Source: Myxococcus llanfairpwllgwyngyllgogerychwyrndrobwllllantysiliogogogochensis (lineage in GTDB: Bacteria; Myxococcota; Myxococcia; Myxococcales; Myxococcaceae). Taken from it: a stretch of 64,000 nucleotides of DNA. Each line of letters starts with the position of its first letter. Positions within the stretch are counted from its first letter, which is position 1. The translations under genes and the position numbers were made by a program. The notes under the pieces were generated by a model. The model did no database searches and was not told the DNA's origin. It saw only the letters and a program-made list of their open reading frames with translations. Shown here one piece after another: positions 36,145 to 45,002 of this stretch. The DNA lies in assembly GCF_006636215.1 (NCBI RefSeq), contig NZ_VIFM01000017.1:20426-84425 (forward strand). Reading direction: 5' to 3'.

Positions 36145-37485
36145 TCAGGGCGAGACGACGGGGTAGTGCTTCACCAGGTCCTTCCAGGCGGGCTCGGAGA
36201 GCCCCCAGGGACCGCAGACCAGCTGCGTCAGGTGCGGGAAGTGGGCCCGGTTGCGAGCGAGCGCTTCGGCGCCCTCGTCGGTCAGGATGGCTCCCGTCAG
36301 GTCGAGCACCTCGAGCGACTGGACGTGCTTGATGCGGACCAGCTCGCGGCACAACACATCGCCGAAGTGGCAGTTGTGCAGCTCGAGCCGACGGAGGGCG
36401 GCAAGTCCCTTCGCCTCGAAGAGGGGCGCCAGGTCCTCGGGGGTCCACGCGATGTACCACTCGTACTGAAAATCGATGTGCAGTCGCTCGAGCTTCGGGA
36501 GTCGTGCCTCCCGCAGGAACTGGAGCCCGGTGCCCTTGGGAACGGGCGCGTGCTTCCACTGCGACAGGTCCGAGGGGCCACAGGGTGTGTGCCCCAGCCA
36601 GTGAAGTGAGAGCTCACGCAGCTCGGGATGCTCGACGTGCTCGGCGTGAAGCTCCGTCATGGGCAGCACGAGGGTCTGGAGCCTCGGGTACAGGGCCAGC
36701 AGGCGCGCGAGCGAGTGCAGCTGGACCCAGCGAATGCGCTCCTTCCCGTTGGGACTGGAGAACTCCAGGGACCACTCACGCAGCGACGGTCGAGGGCCCG
36801 CGCGCTCCAAGGCATCGAGGAGCTCTTCCAGCGGATTCGCCCCGAGGCCCGTGAGCTTGATGCCGAGTGACTCGAGCGACGCTGTGTCAGGGGAGGTGAG
36901 CGCGATGCTCAGCAGCGCGAGCCCCGCGTCGGGGCGGGTGAAGTCGTGGAGGTCCAACGAGAGCCCGAGCGTCCGCGTGTCCTGGCGTCGACGCTCGAGC
37001 GCATCGTCATGGATGTCCTCCCAGGAGTTCTTCCGGTCGATGGTGAGCTGCTCCAGCGACGGAGGGAGGCCGGCTCGACGGATTTCCTCGAGGACGAGGG
37101 AGAGCTCTGCTTCAGAGCCTCCAAGGTCCACGCGCAGACTCAAGGCGCGAACGGGCTCCATCCGGATGAGCCGTGCGTAGACGCCACAGGCGCGGCTTGC
37201 GTCCACGGTGACGCGGTCCACGAACCCGCGCACGAACACGGCGTCCCCCGGCAGGAGTCCGAGCTCCGCGAGCCACGTCGCCTCATGTGCCGCGAGCAAC
37301 GAGGCCTCGCGCTCCCGAAGCGTCGGCGCGGCGGCCTTCGTCCCGGCCTTGGCGAGCGCGCACTGCACCTGGATGAACTCGCCCCGTGGGTCGCCCTGGT
37401 GTCGTAGCGCCTCGGCGAGTCGCAGGCGAAAGGTGTCCGTCGCATCGGCTGCGAGTGCCGCCAGGTCGTTCGGTGAATGCGTCAC
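36145..37485 (-). CDS. TIGR02996-domain LRR-like protein
   Basis: The product is about 446 residues from a GTG; a longer frame to 37602 is possible but low in complexity. The N-terminus has the TIGR02996 motif, FRLRLAEALRHQGDPRGEFI then QVQCALAKA. The rest shows irregular leucine-rich repeats (PSLEQLTIDRKNSWED, LESLGIKLTGLG, LRRLELHNCHFGDVLC, LEVLDLTGAILTDEGAEAL). Such proteins are probably binding scaffolds. It shares the N-terminal motif, but not the strength of the repeats, with the gene at 10868. Confidence 0.75.
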   Translation of the reverse strand: MTHSPNDLAALAADATDTFRLRLAEALRHQGDPRGEFIQVQCALAKAGTKAAAPTLREREASLLAAHEATWLAELGLLPGDAVFVRGFVDRVTVDASRACGVYARLIRMEPVRALSLRVDLGGSEAELSLVLEEIRRAGLPPSLEQLTIDRKNSWEDIHDDALERRRQDTRTLGLSLDLHDFTRPDAGLALLSIALTSPDTASLESLGIKLTGLGANPLEELLDALERAGPRPSLREWSLEFSSPNGKERIRWVQLHSLARLLALYPRLQTLVLPMTELHAEHVEHPELRELSLHWLGHTPCGPSDLSQWKHAPVPKGTGLQFLREARLPKLERLHIDFQYEWYIAWTPEDLAPLFEAKGLAALRRLELHNCHFGDVLCRELVRIKHVQSLEVLDLTGAILTDEGAEALARNRAHFPHLTQLVCGPWGLSEPAWKDLVKHYPVVSP

Positions 37486-37656
37486 GCGCCGGACTGTACG
37501 GTGCGGCGAGGTTCTCGCCCACTGTCCGGCCTGGCGCCGCGCCCCACGGCGCGCTTCCTCGAGGTGCGTGATTGGGGCTTCTGGAGGGGCAGGGGACGGC
37601 AAGCCAGGGGCCTGCTGTCCCCTGACCGAGGTCCGGCTCAGGTGCTCATCGGTGAA

Positions 37657-38007
37657 CTACCCGCAGGCGTCACTGCACTGGGTGAGCTGACAGCCATAGC
37701 TCGCCGCCTTCGCATCGGCGTCCTGACGCGCGAACCGACACGCCTTCTTGCAACCGCCGAGGAAGGTGGTGGAGCCAAAGCCAACGACACCACAGGTGCC
37801 ACCGCTGGCGGTGATGCCCGAGCAGGTCGTCTTGCAGTTGCGCGCGAACTGCTCGACGTTGTTCTCCTCGGACGAGGTCTCCTCCCCAGGCACCTGCTCG
37901 GTCGTCTCCCCCGAGGGGGTTTCCCGCGGCTCCTCCCCAGGCCCGCAGCCCGCGCCACCGAAACCCAGGATGCCGAGGACGGCCAGCAACATCACATGTC
38001 TCTTCAT
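37657..38007 (-). CDS. Cys-rich lipoprotein
   Basis: The product is 116 residues with AAGGAG before the ATG. The lipobox is GFGGAGC. A Glu/Thr/Pro-rich tether (residues ~25-50) leads to a domain with eight Cys in CxxxC pairs (NCKTTCSGI, GGCKKACRFA, YGCQLTQCSDACG). No family is recognised. It is probably a disulfide-knotted surface protein. It stands 169 nt downstream of the seven-gene biosynthetic operon and has its own binding site. Confidence 0.65.
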   Translation of the reverse strand: MKRHVMLLAVLGILGFGGAGCGPGEEPRETPSGETTEQVPGEETSSEENNVEQFARNCKTTCSGITASGGTCGVVGFGSTTFLGGCKKACRFARQDADAKAASYGCQLTQCSDACG

Positions 38008-38176
38008 GACAACTCCTTCGCGCCTGTCTGGTGAAAGTGAAGTCCCAGGAGGCGGTGAGTTGTCTAGGTTTCCGCGAATGTCCTGTCAATTCGATGGATT
38101 TGGATGTGTTTGTTGTTGATGCGCGTTTGTGAGAGGCCGAGAGGAAGGGCGGGCTTACGGGTGCGGGCAGTCATGC

Positions 38177-39556
38177 TCAGCCGAGGCGCTGTTCGGGCTG
38201 CAGGCACGCCGCCAGTCGGCCCCGTTGCAGTTTGCCATTCGACGTCCGGGGGAGCTCTTCCACCCGGTAGAACTCGGTGGGGACCTTGTGCGGGGACAGG
38301 TGCTCACGCAGGGCCTGCCGCAGCTCGCGCTTGAGAGGGCTGGGCGCGCCGGGTTCGAATTGCAGGAAGGCCGTCAGTGTCATTCCATACAAGGCATCCT
38401 CGCGGCCCGACACGGCGGCGTCCGTCACCCCTGGCAGGGCGCGCAGGGCCGCCTCGATTTCGAAAGGGCTCAGTCGTTCCCCGCCGATCTTGAGCAGGTC
38501 ATCGTTGCGCCCCAGGAGCGTCACCAACCCTTCGGGACTTCGCTCCGCCACGTCGCCGGTGTGTAGCCAGCCCTCCTCGCGGACCTTCTCGCGGGTGGCC
38601 TCAGGTGCTCCCAGATACCCCAACATCACCTGTTCGCCTCGCACGCACAGCTCGCCCTCCGGGGTGAGCTTCACGGTGAGCGAGCCGACCGGGAAGCCGG
38701 TGGCGGTGGAGAGGAACGCGGGGTGGTCGCTGCTCAGGCAGAGCACCCGGGGCGCCAACTCCGTCTGGCCGTAGCAGGTGTAGACGCGGCTGGAGGGAAA
38801 GGCCCGCATCAGACGTTGGCGCAGCTCCAGGTTCAGCGCCGCGCCGGCGGAGACGACGTGGGTGACGTCCTTCGTGAGCGCGGGTGCGTCGCCGAGCAGT
38901 CGCAGCAAGGTCTCATGATGGGAGGGGACTCCGCTGATCATTCCATGCAGTCGCCCTTCGTCGAGCAGCCGCTTGAGTTCGACCAGGTTGCCGAGCAGGG
39001 ACGTGGGGACACCCGCCGCCAGCGCGGGGAGCAACTGTCCGAGCAGTCCGAAGGAGTAGGAGAGCGGAAGGAACAGCGTCTGCTGGGATACCGACGCGAA
39101 GTCGAGGGACGCGAGGACCGCGGCCACGTTCGCCTCGATGTTCCTCCGGGAGAGCTGTACCGCCCGAGGCGCCCCCGTGCTTCCGGAGGTGAACAGGACG
39201 ACGGCTGTCTCCGGGTGATGGGGCGGCTCGCTTCGGCCGCTTCGCCAGGAGACGGACAGGGACTCGTCCAGTTCGAAGCAGTCCCCCAGGCCGCTTCTCC
39301 GCGCCTCGACTTCCGAGTCCGTCCACTCCGGCGCGAACACGGCCAGTGGAACGCCGGCCTCGTAGAAGGCCAGGAACCGGGTGATGAACCCGAGGCTCCG
39401 ATGGGCTCGCAGGATGGCGAGACCGCGCGGCCTGTCGACGAGGCCCGCCTTGAGGGTCTCGACCTCTCGGCGGAGTGCGGCGAAGGAGCAGGTCTCCTCG
39501 CCGAGGATGAGGGCAGGGGTGTCATCCGCGCGGGAGAAGGCGTGTGCGGTGCTCAT
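38177..39556 (-). CDS. AMP-forming acyl-CoA/acyl-ACP ligase
   Basis: The product is 459 residues. ANL-superfamily motifs are intact: VVLFTSGSTGAPR (P-loop), YTCYGQTELAP, GWLHTGDVAE and the C-terminal catalytic Lys in PRTSNGKLQRG. It would adenylate a carboxylic acid and pass it to CoA or to the operon's own ACP. The N-terminal domain is short compared with long-chain ligases, fitting a small or aryl acid. It is the last gene of the seven-gene set, 18 nt after the second KASIII gene. Confidence 0.88.
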   Translation of the reverse strand: MSTAHAFSRADDTPALILGEETCSFAALRREVETLKAGLVDRPRGLAILRAHRSLGFITRFLAFYEAGVPLAVFAPEWTDSEVEARRSGLGDCFELDESLSVSWRSGRSEPPHHPETAVVLFTSGSTGAPRAVQLSRRNIEANVAAVLASLDFASVSQQTLFLPLSYSFGLLGQLLPALAAGVPTSLLGNLVELKRLLDEGRLHGMISGVPSHHETLLRLLGDAPALTKDVTHVVSAGAALNLELRQRLMRAFPSSRVYTCYGQTELAPRVLCLSSDHPAFLSTATGFPVGSLTVKLTPEGELCVRGEQVMLGYLGAPEATREKVREEGWLHTGDVAERSPEGLVTLLGRNDDLLKIGGERLSPFEIEAALRALPGVTDAAVSGREDALYGMTLTAFLQFEPGAPSPLKRELRQALREHLSPHKVPTEFYRVEELPRTSNGKLQRGRLAACLQPEQRLG

Positions 39557-39574
39557 GAGGCGTCCGCTCCGTGG

Positions 39575-40585
39575 CTAGAGGCGCTTGAGCAGCGCGCAGG
39601 CGGACGCGCCTCCCGCACCCGCGGAGATGAGCAGGACGCTCTGCCCTGAGCGCAGTGGGAGCTTCTCCTGGAGGTGCGCGAGCGCGATGCCCACGCTGGC
39701 TCCCGACGTGTTGCCTGTGAACTGGACCGTCTCCACCACCTTCGCGGGGTCCGCCCCCAGCTTGTCGGTGATGGCCCGGATGAGGTGCAGGTTGGCCTGA
39801 TGGGGGACGAACCAGTCCACGTCGGCCACGCTCATGCCCAGCCGCCGCAGCAGCGACGCCGCGCCCGCCGACATGTTGTCCACACCCTTCATGAACAGCG
39901 TGGCCCCGTGCTCCATCTTCAGGAAGACCTTGGTCGGGTCATCGTTCAGGTGGTGGGGAAGGCGGGAGCCTCCGGCACGGATGGCGATGATGTCCGCCAT
40001 GGACGCGTCCGCACCCAGCTCGCTCGCCACGAGCTGATAGTCGGCCTGCTCGGGGCGCGGAGTTACCAGACAACTGGCGGCCCCGTCACCGAACAGGGCC
40101 GTGGTCGCCAGGTCCTCGCGGTTGAGGAACTTGGAGCGGATGTCCGCGGCGATGACCAGGTGGTCGCTCCCCGTGGCCAGCGCGAGTCCTGCTCCCACAT
40201 GGACGGCGCTGGTGAAGCCCGCGCAGGCGGCCACCAGGTCCAGCACGCCAATGCCATCCAGTCCCAGCTTGGGGAGGACCAGTGGCGAGGTCGGCGGGGT
40301 GGGGAAGTCACCCGACACGGTGGCCAGCAAGAGCTGGGAGATTCGTCGGCGGTCGATGGCGCAGTCCTCCAGCAGCCGCAGGGCCGCCGCCGCCGCGATG
40401 TCGCTGCACGCCTGCTCCGGCTCCACCCAGTGCCGCTTCTCGACGCCGGTCCTGTGGGTAATCCAACTGGGGCGCGCCCGAGTCCCCATCCAGTCGAGCA
40501 CGTCCTGATTGGTCATCACCCTCGCGGGCAGCCACGAGCGGGGTCCGAGCAGGTACACCGGTGCGGTGGGCTTCAAGAAGCTCAT
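39575..40585 (-). CDS. 3-oxoacyl-ACP synthase III (KASIII)
   Basis: The product is 336 residues, the normal FabH length. The triad is complete: Cys121 in LVAACAGFTSAV, His262 in FVPHQANLHLIR and Asn292 in TGNTSGASVG. KASIII enzymes join a primer acyl-CoA or acyl-ACP to malonyl-ACP. It overlaps the SDR stop by 4 nt. It differs clearly from the other KASIII in this operon, so the two may act on different substrates, or one may form an ester or C-C bond in tailoring. Confidence 0.92.
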   Translation of the reverse strand: MSFLKPTAPVYLLGPRSWLPARVMTNQDVLDWMGTRARPSWITHRTGVEKRHWVEPEQACSDIAAAAALRLLEDCAIDRRRISQLLLATVSGDFPTPPTSPLVLPKLGLDGIGVLDLVAACAGFTSAVHVGAGLALATGSDHLVIAADIRSKFLNREDLATTALFGDGAASCLVTPRPEQADYQLVASELGADASMADIIAIRAGGSRLPHHLNDDPTKVFLKMEHGATLFMKGVDNMSAGAASLLRRLGMSVADVDWFVPHQANLHLIRAITDKLGADPAKVVETVQFTGNTSGASVGIALAHLQEKLPLRSGQSVLLISAGAGGASACALLKRL

Positions 40586-41337
40586 GGCTTCAACACTCCT
40601 TCCAGTCGGAACATGGGGAGGCCCCCGGTGACGTCCAACACCGCGCCGTTGATGTACTGGTGCGCGGACAACAGGGAGTCGAGCGCTTCACCGACGTGCG
40701 CGGGCTCCCCCAACTCCCCCTGCGGAATGACGCCGCCCATCCGCTCCACGTAGAGGGGCCTGGACCAGTACTTCTTCGTCCGCGTCGTCTTGAAGAGCCC
40801 CAGCCTCACGGTGTTGCTCAGGACGTTGAACGCGCCGTAGTCCACCGCGAGGTTGCGCATCAGCCCCTCCAGCGCGGACTTGCACAGGATGTACGCGCCA
40901 TAGCGCCCCGTGCCGCTGACGGTGGAGATGCTGGAGATGAAGACGATGCGGCCCCAGCGGGCTTCGACCATGGACGGCAACAGGCGGCGCAGCAGCCAGA
41001 CGTTGCCCATCAGGTTCGCGGTGACATCCTCTTCGAGCGCCGCCTGGGGAAGTTCATGGAAGCGGTGCAGGGGAGGGCGCCGAGTCCAGGCATTCAGCAC
41101 CAGTCCCTGGAGGCCCTGGGCGAGCAGTCCCTCCAGAGCCGCGTCGCTGCGTCCGGGCGCGGTGAGGTCCAGCACCAGCCCCTGGGCCTTCAGCCCGTCG
41201 TCTCGATACCGCGCCCGCAGCTTCTCCAGCGAGGCTTCCGAGGACGCCGTCACGAACACCTCGTCACCCAGGGCGAGCCGTCGTCGAGCGATGGAGCGTC
41301 CGATGTCGGAGCCGCCTCCCGTGATGAGGACCCTCAT
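40582..41337 (-). CDS. SDR-family 3-oxoacyl reductase
   Basis: The product is 251 residues starting at the ATG that overlaps the ACP stop. The NAD(P) loop is TGGGSDIGRS. The catalytic site has Ser135/136 in FISSIS and Tyr149/Lys153 in YILCK. It is most like FabG ketoreductases and would reduce the beta-keto group left by a KASIII. The usual NNAG motif is changed to LNAWT, a minor oddity. Coupled on both sides by 4-nt overlaps. Confidence 0.85.
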   Translation of the reverse strand: MRVLITGGGSDIGRSIARRRLALGDEVFVTASSEASLEKLRARYRDDGLKAQGLVLDLTAPGRSDAALEGLLAQGLQGLVLNAWTRRPPLHRFHELPQAALEEDVTANLMGNVWLLRRLLPSMVEARWGRIVFISSISTVSGTGRYGAYILCKSALEGLMRNLAVDYGAFNVLSNTVRLGLFKTTRTKKYWSRPLYVERMGGVIPQGELGEPAHVGEALDSLLSAHQYINGAVLDVTGGLPMFRLEGVLKP

Positions 41338-41570
41338 GTGGCGCCCAGCTTTCGCAGCCATGCGGTCAGGGAGTCGAGGCTGTGGAACGCCTGCTCGGAG
41401 AAGTCCCGCCCGGAGATGCGCAGCGACAGTTCCTTCTCCAGCGCCGCGACGCCGAGCACCATCAGCAAGCTGTCCATTCCGTACGCGGCCAGGGGCTCGG
41501 AGGTGTCCGAGGGAAGCTCCTCCATGCCGGCGATGCGCAGGGCCTTCTTGATGCGTTCGAGCAGGTCCAT
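41334..41570 (-). CDS. acyl carrier protein
   Basis: The product is 78 residues with GGGGGAG before the ATG; a GTG seven codons earlier, overlapping the upstream stop, is an alternative. The phosphopantetheine site is YGMDSLLMVLG with Ser34. The sequence is a stand-alone type II carrier, not the housekeeping AcpP (which has GADSLD). It would hold the growing acyl chain for the two KASIII enzymes and the SDR beside it. Confidence 0.9.
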   Translation of the reverse strand: MDLLERIKKALRIAGMEELPSDTSEPLAAYGMDSLLMVLGVAALEKELSLRISGRDFSEQAFHSLDSLTAWLRKLGAT

Positions 41571-41587
41571 GTCTGGGCTCCCCCGGT

Positions 41588-42646
41588 TCACTGCTTCACC
41601 CAGTGCTGCATGGCGAAGGACAGTCCTCCGCCCACGCTCATCAGCAGCACCGAGTCCCCCGGCGCGAACAGTCCCTGCTCCAGCGCCTCCGACAGCGAGA
41701 AGAGGACGGAGGCGCCGCCGATATTGCCGACGCGGTCCGCGCTCCAGACGAGGCGGGCCTGGAGTCCTCCTTCCGCGCAGACCTGCTCGATGAGCTTGCG
41801 GTTGATTTGGTGGGCCACCACCCAGCGGACTCGCGCCAGCCCCTGGCCGCCAGGGAACATCGCGCGGAGCATCTCCAGATAGCGTCGCAGCGCCTCCTCG
41901 CGAAGCCGGGTGCCATCTCCCGCCATCGCGTAGCCCCCCTGCTCCAGGACGTTCCTATCGGGAGGCAGTCTCCCCGGCGTCGTGTACAGGTCCACCAGCG
42001 TTCCGTCGGTGGCGTAGAGGCACTGGCGAACCTCGAAGTCGGGCGAGGTCGGCTCACGGCGCAGCCACAGGGCCGCGCCCCCATCCGCGAGGATGAACCA
42101 GGTCTCCTTGAGGGCCGGGTTCATCACCTTGGAGAGCGTCTCCGCGCAGCTCACCATCACGTTGTTGTAGCCGCTGCCCAGCAAGGACATCGCGAGGTGC
42201 AGGCTGGCCAGGGACGTGGAGCACCCCGCCTTGAGCTCATAGGCCGCGGCGTGACTGTCGAGCCGTCCCAGGATGGCCGCGGCCTGCGAGCCCGTGTAGC
42301 GGCTCGTCGTGGTGGTGCCATGAATCAGCGCTTCGATGTCGGCGCCGCCGTGGCCCCCCAGTGCGCGCCGGGTCGCCGTCAGCGCGAGGGACTCGCTGGT
42401 CTCCTCGTCTCCTGGGGCGAGGGGCGATTCTCCCGGGAGCGCTCCGGGCAGTCTCGCGAGGTATCTCTGGCCGAAGCCCAGTCGCGCTTGTAGCTTCCGG
42501 CCGAGCGCCTCCAGCGTCTGGGCGGAGCGGCCGTGTTGCTCGGTGTCCCGGGCGAGCAGCTCCGCGTTGGACACGGTCCGCGTTCCAGGCCACGAACGGC
42601 CATGGCCCAGCACCTGGATGCCCAGGCGTGGCTCCAGCACCTTCAT
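41588..42646 (-). CDS. second KASIII-like condensing enzyme
   Basis: The product is 352 residues, from the ATG that overlaps the stop of the next upstream gene; the longer frame is a shadow. Catalytic residues are Cys142 in LKAGCSTSLASLH, His279 in VVAHQINRKL and Asn308 in DRVGNIGGAS, so it should be active. The N-terminal 60 residues differ from FabH. Such KASIII branches include starter-condensing, acyl-transferring and ester-forming enzymes. Its presence with another KASIII and no KASII suggests one or two condensations only. Confidence 0.88.
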   Translation of the reverse strand: MKVLEPRLGIQVLGHGRSWPGTRTVSNAELLARDTEQHGRSAQTLEALGRKLQARLGFGQRYLARLPGALPGESPLAPGDEETSESLALTATRRALGGHGGADIEALIHGTTTTSRYTGSQAAAILGRLDSHAAAYELKAGCSTSLASLHLAMSLLGSGYNNVMVSCAETLSKVMNPALKETWFILADGGAALWLRREPTSPDFEVRQCLYATDGTLVDLYTTPGRLPPDRNVLEQGGYAMAGDGTRLREEALRRYLEMLRAMFPGGQGLARVRWVVAHQINRKLIEQVCAEGGLQARLVWSADRVGNIGGASVLFSLSEALEQGLFAPGDSVLLMSVGGGLSFAMQHWVKQ

Positions 42647-43434
42647 GGCGCGCTCGCTTCGGTGGGAGCCTGGGGAGCTGGCGTCACCTGCGCACGGGCC
42701 GGGTTGAAGTGCTCCCACTCGAAGTTCTCGAGACGAGAGTCCTCCGGCAGCGTGTCCTTCAAGAGCTTGTTGTTGATGCCAATCCAGCTCCTCGCGCCGA
42801 TGGTCGTCCGGGGCCCCACCATGGCGCCGGCTCCGAGGAACACGTTGTCGCCGATGTTCACCTCGCCCAGCTGCACCTTGTCGCCGAGGAACACGTGGCC
42901 GAGGACGAAGACATTCGCGCCCATCGTGCAGCCCTTGCCGATGGTGAGCAGCGGGTAGTCCGCGAGGATGGCGAAGAGGGACGAGTTCACCCCGTACGCG
43001 ATGCGGGCCCCCATGGCCCGCCAGTACAGATACTTGGTGACGTAGAACGTGAAGAAGAACGGCTGGAGTCCGCAGATGCGCACCGCGTGACCCAGACAGA
43101 GGACCGAGTACCAGGCGAGGTAGTCCCGGGACAGCTCCATCGCGTAGGTGCCCGGCCGCATGCGAGGGATGCACAGGCGCATGAGCCAGCACGTCGCCAG
43201 GAAGACTCCCGCGAGGACTCCGGGCGCCAGCAGCGCCCACGCGGCGAACCCGGGCCTGTCCCAGCTCCAGCGCAGGAAGAGCAGGCATGACCACCACGCC
43301 ACGAGGCCCGGCGGCAGGGCGAATGCCATCGTGATGAGGTCCACGAGGAGCACTCGCGCGAGGCCGAAGGCGCGGGACTGGTGCTTGAACCGCTGCCTCG
43401 CGGTGGCGAGCGCGTCCGTCGCGTCCTGGGTCAC
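42643..43434 (-). CDS. membrane-anchored hexapeptide-repeat acyltransferase-like protein
   Basis: The product is 263 residues from a GTG that overlaps the upstream stop. Two membrane segments lie at residues ~30-52 and 65-87. After a linker the C-terminal half is a left-handed beta-helix with hexapeptide repeats (IGKGCTMGANVFVLGHVFLG, VNIGDNVFLGAGAMVG). The layout resembles the terminal part of Pls/NRPS-associated proteins and membrane-bound acetyltransferases. It could acylate or export the pathway product at the membrane. The catalytic His is not evident. Confidence 0.7.
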   Translation of the reverse strand: MTQDATDALATARQRFKHQSRAFGLARVLLVDLITMAFALPPGLVAWWSCLLFLRWSWDRPGFAAWALLAPGVLAGVFLATCWLMRLCIPRMRPGTYAMELSRDYLAWYSVLCLGHAVRICGLQPFFFTFYVTKYLYWRAMGARIAYGVNSSLFAILADYPLLTIGKGCTMGANVFVLGHVFLGDKVQLGEVNIGDNVFLGAGAMVGPRTTIGARSWIGINNKLLKDTLPEDSRLENFEWEHFNPARAQVTPAPQAPTEASAP

Positions 43435-44630
43435 GCGGCCTCCTGGTGGACGGGGCTCGGCGCTTCGGGGTTGACCTGGAAGAGGGGGAAGTAGGAAGCG
43501 ACGCGGGCCTCCTCGACGTCACGCGCGAGCTGGGGAATCTCCTCCCAGGTGTAGACGCGCTCGCCGTCCACAGGAGGGAGCCAGCCCATCTCCTCCGCGA
43601 AGCCCACCGCCGCCACGGCCTCCGAGTAGCGCGCGTAGTGGGTGTGGATGTGCTGGTGCCGCTTGGTGCACTCGGTGGACCGCGAGAGGTCGATGAGCTC
43701 CGCGCCGAGCTTCCAGCCCGCGGTGGCAATCACGCCCTGGCGGCCGAGCGCCTTCAGTGTGGCCTGGAAGAGGGGCGCGCCGATGTGGTCGAGGAAGATG
43801 GAGACGTCCTGGCCACGTCCCGCCTCCTTCACTCTCGCGAGGAAGCGCTTCTCCGACTGGGTGTAGCGCTGGCGGTAGCCGGAGTCCGAAGCGAAGAGGG
43901 CCGGGTCCAGCATCAGGTCGGGGAACTCGCGCCGGTCGATGGGGATGATGTCCACGGAGGCGAGGCGTCGCAGGCGCTCGTCCTGGGAGGCGACCATGGC
44001 CACCCGACACCCGGCGTACCGGGCCAGTCGGAGCTGCGCATAGGAGACGCCGCCGCCCCAGCCGACGACGAAGGGCGCGGGGCAGTCCGACTCGCTGACC
44101 TGCAAGCGCCAGCACCCGTAGGCGAGTCGCCAGTTGGACCAGGCGGTGATGTAGCGCAGGGAGAACGCGGCCCACTGCTTCAGCGAGTGCCGGGTGTCTC
44201 GTGGAATGGGGACGAGCACGCGCTCGGGGAGCCGCGTCCTCCGGGCTAGCAGGCCCATGGTGTGGCTGGCGTCGTAGGCGAGGACCTTGACCGGGTAGCC
44301 ATGCTCGTCCTGCTCCGCGTTGCAGAACACGAGGCAGAGGTCTCCCGGGCGGACCCGCGTGACGGCGCTGCCCGTCTCAAGGACGCGCACGACGCCCGCG
44401 TTGCCGATGACGACCTTGTCTTCCCGACGCAGCCGACAGATGTCCACGGGCACGCGCTGGAGGGCGTGCCCCATGTTTCCCTCCCAGCAGCCATAGAGGG
44501 GCTCGGCGAGCACGTGCTCGGGACCGAGGTCCGGGATGATGAAGGACTCCTGGACCAGCTCACCCGGGACGCTCTTGCCGTCCCGCTGCTTCTCTCCGCG
44601 ATGAAGGACCCAGGCCTGCGCCTCTTGCAT
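43431..44630 (-). CDS. MDR-superfamily oxidoreductase
   Basis: The product is 399 residues with TGGAG before the ATG. The C-terminal Rossmann region contains FVVGWGGGVSYAQLRLARYA, and the N-terminal GroES-like part contains VIGNAGVVRVLETGSAVTRV and PGDLCLVFC. The GHExxG zinc motif of alcohol dehydrogenases is missing, so it is probably a zinc-free enoyl or crotonyl reductase-like enzyme using NAD(P)H. It is the first gene of the seven-gene operon, followed by a 4-nt overlap. Confidence 0.75.
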   Translation of the reverse strand: MQEAQAWVLHRGEKQRDGKSVPGELVQESFIIPDLGPEHVLAEPLYGCWEGNMGHALQRVPVDICRLRREDKVVIGNAGVVRVLETGSAVTRVRPGDLCLVFCNAEQDEHGYPVKVLAYDASHTMGLLARRTRLPERVLVPIPRDTRHSLKQWAAFSLRYITAWSNWRLAYGCWRLQVSESDCPAPFVVGWGGGVSYAQLRLARYAGCRVAMVASQDERLRRLASVDIIPIDRREFPDLMLDPALFASDSGYRQRYTQSEKRFLARVKEAGRGQDVSIFLDHIGAPLFQATLKALGRQGVIATAGWKLGAELIDLSRSTECTKRHQHIHTHYARYSEAVAAVGFAEEMGWLPPVDGERVYTWEEIPQLARDVEEARVASYFPLFQVNPEAPSPVHQEAA

Positions 44631-44691
44631 GACCGCTCCAGTGATGCGCCGGGGGAGAGTCGCCGAGCGCGTCGAAGTGGAGGGATGATGT

Positions 44692-44705
44692 TGAATCCTG
44701 ATTCA
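44692..44705. promoter_or_regulatory. dyad upstream of the KASIII operon
   Basis: TGAATC-CT-GATTCA is a perfect 6-bp dyad 62 nt before the MDR start, in an AT-richer patch of an otherwise GC-rich gap. It could be a repressor or activator site. Confidence 0.4.
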
Positions 44706-44956
44706 TGTCTCAAGAATGCCCGGGGTGCGCCTCTTCCTGCCGCGAGTCCCCGTTGTCGTGGGGAATGTCGCCGCGCGGAGAAAACGCAGGTGGGGCGTCG
44801 GATGCCACCCCGATGACGTGCTCACGGAGCGACGGGAGGCAGGGGATCCGACGGGTCGTGACGAGGCCCTGCTCAGCGGGTTGTGCGCGGCGCTCATCGG
44901 CCGCGACGGGGCTGGGGGCGAGCGTGGCTTGCGCCAGGCGCTTGGGACCGTTGCCA

Positions 44957-44980
44957 GTGACAGTCACCGCTGACTGTCAC
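44957..44980 (-). terminator. hairpin downstream of hflX
   Basis: GTGACAGTCA and TGACTGTCAC form a perfect 10-bp stem with a CCGC loop, 23 nt after the leftward hflX stop. Confidence 0.7.
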
Positions 44981-45002
44981 CGGCGACAGGTCATCGCCAG
45001 CG

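Larger units (their letters stand above)
44631..45002. other. 372-bp intergenic region upstream of the KASIII operon
   Basis: The leftward operon starts at 44630, so its promoter should lie here. I see one dyad near the operon and one hairpin near the HflX stop (listed separately). Crossing frames are low-quality shadows. No regulator gene is encoded here. Confidence 0.4.

Noticed and set aside
38177..44630. Modular PKS or NRPS cluster
   Set aside because: There are no multidomain synthases; only stand-alone KASIII, ACP, SDR and ligase proteins.
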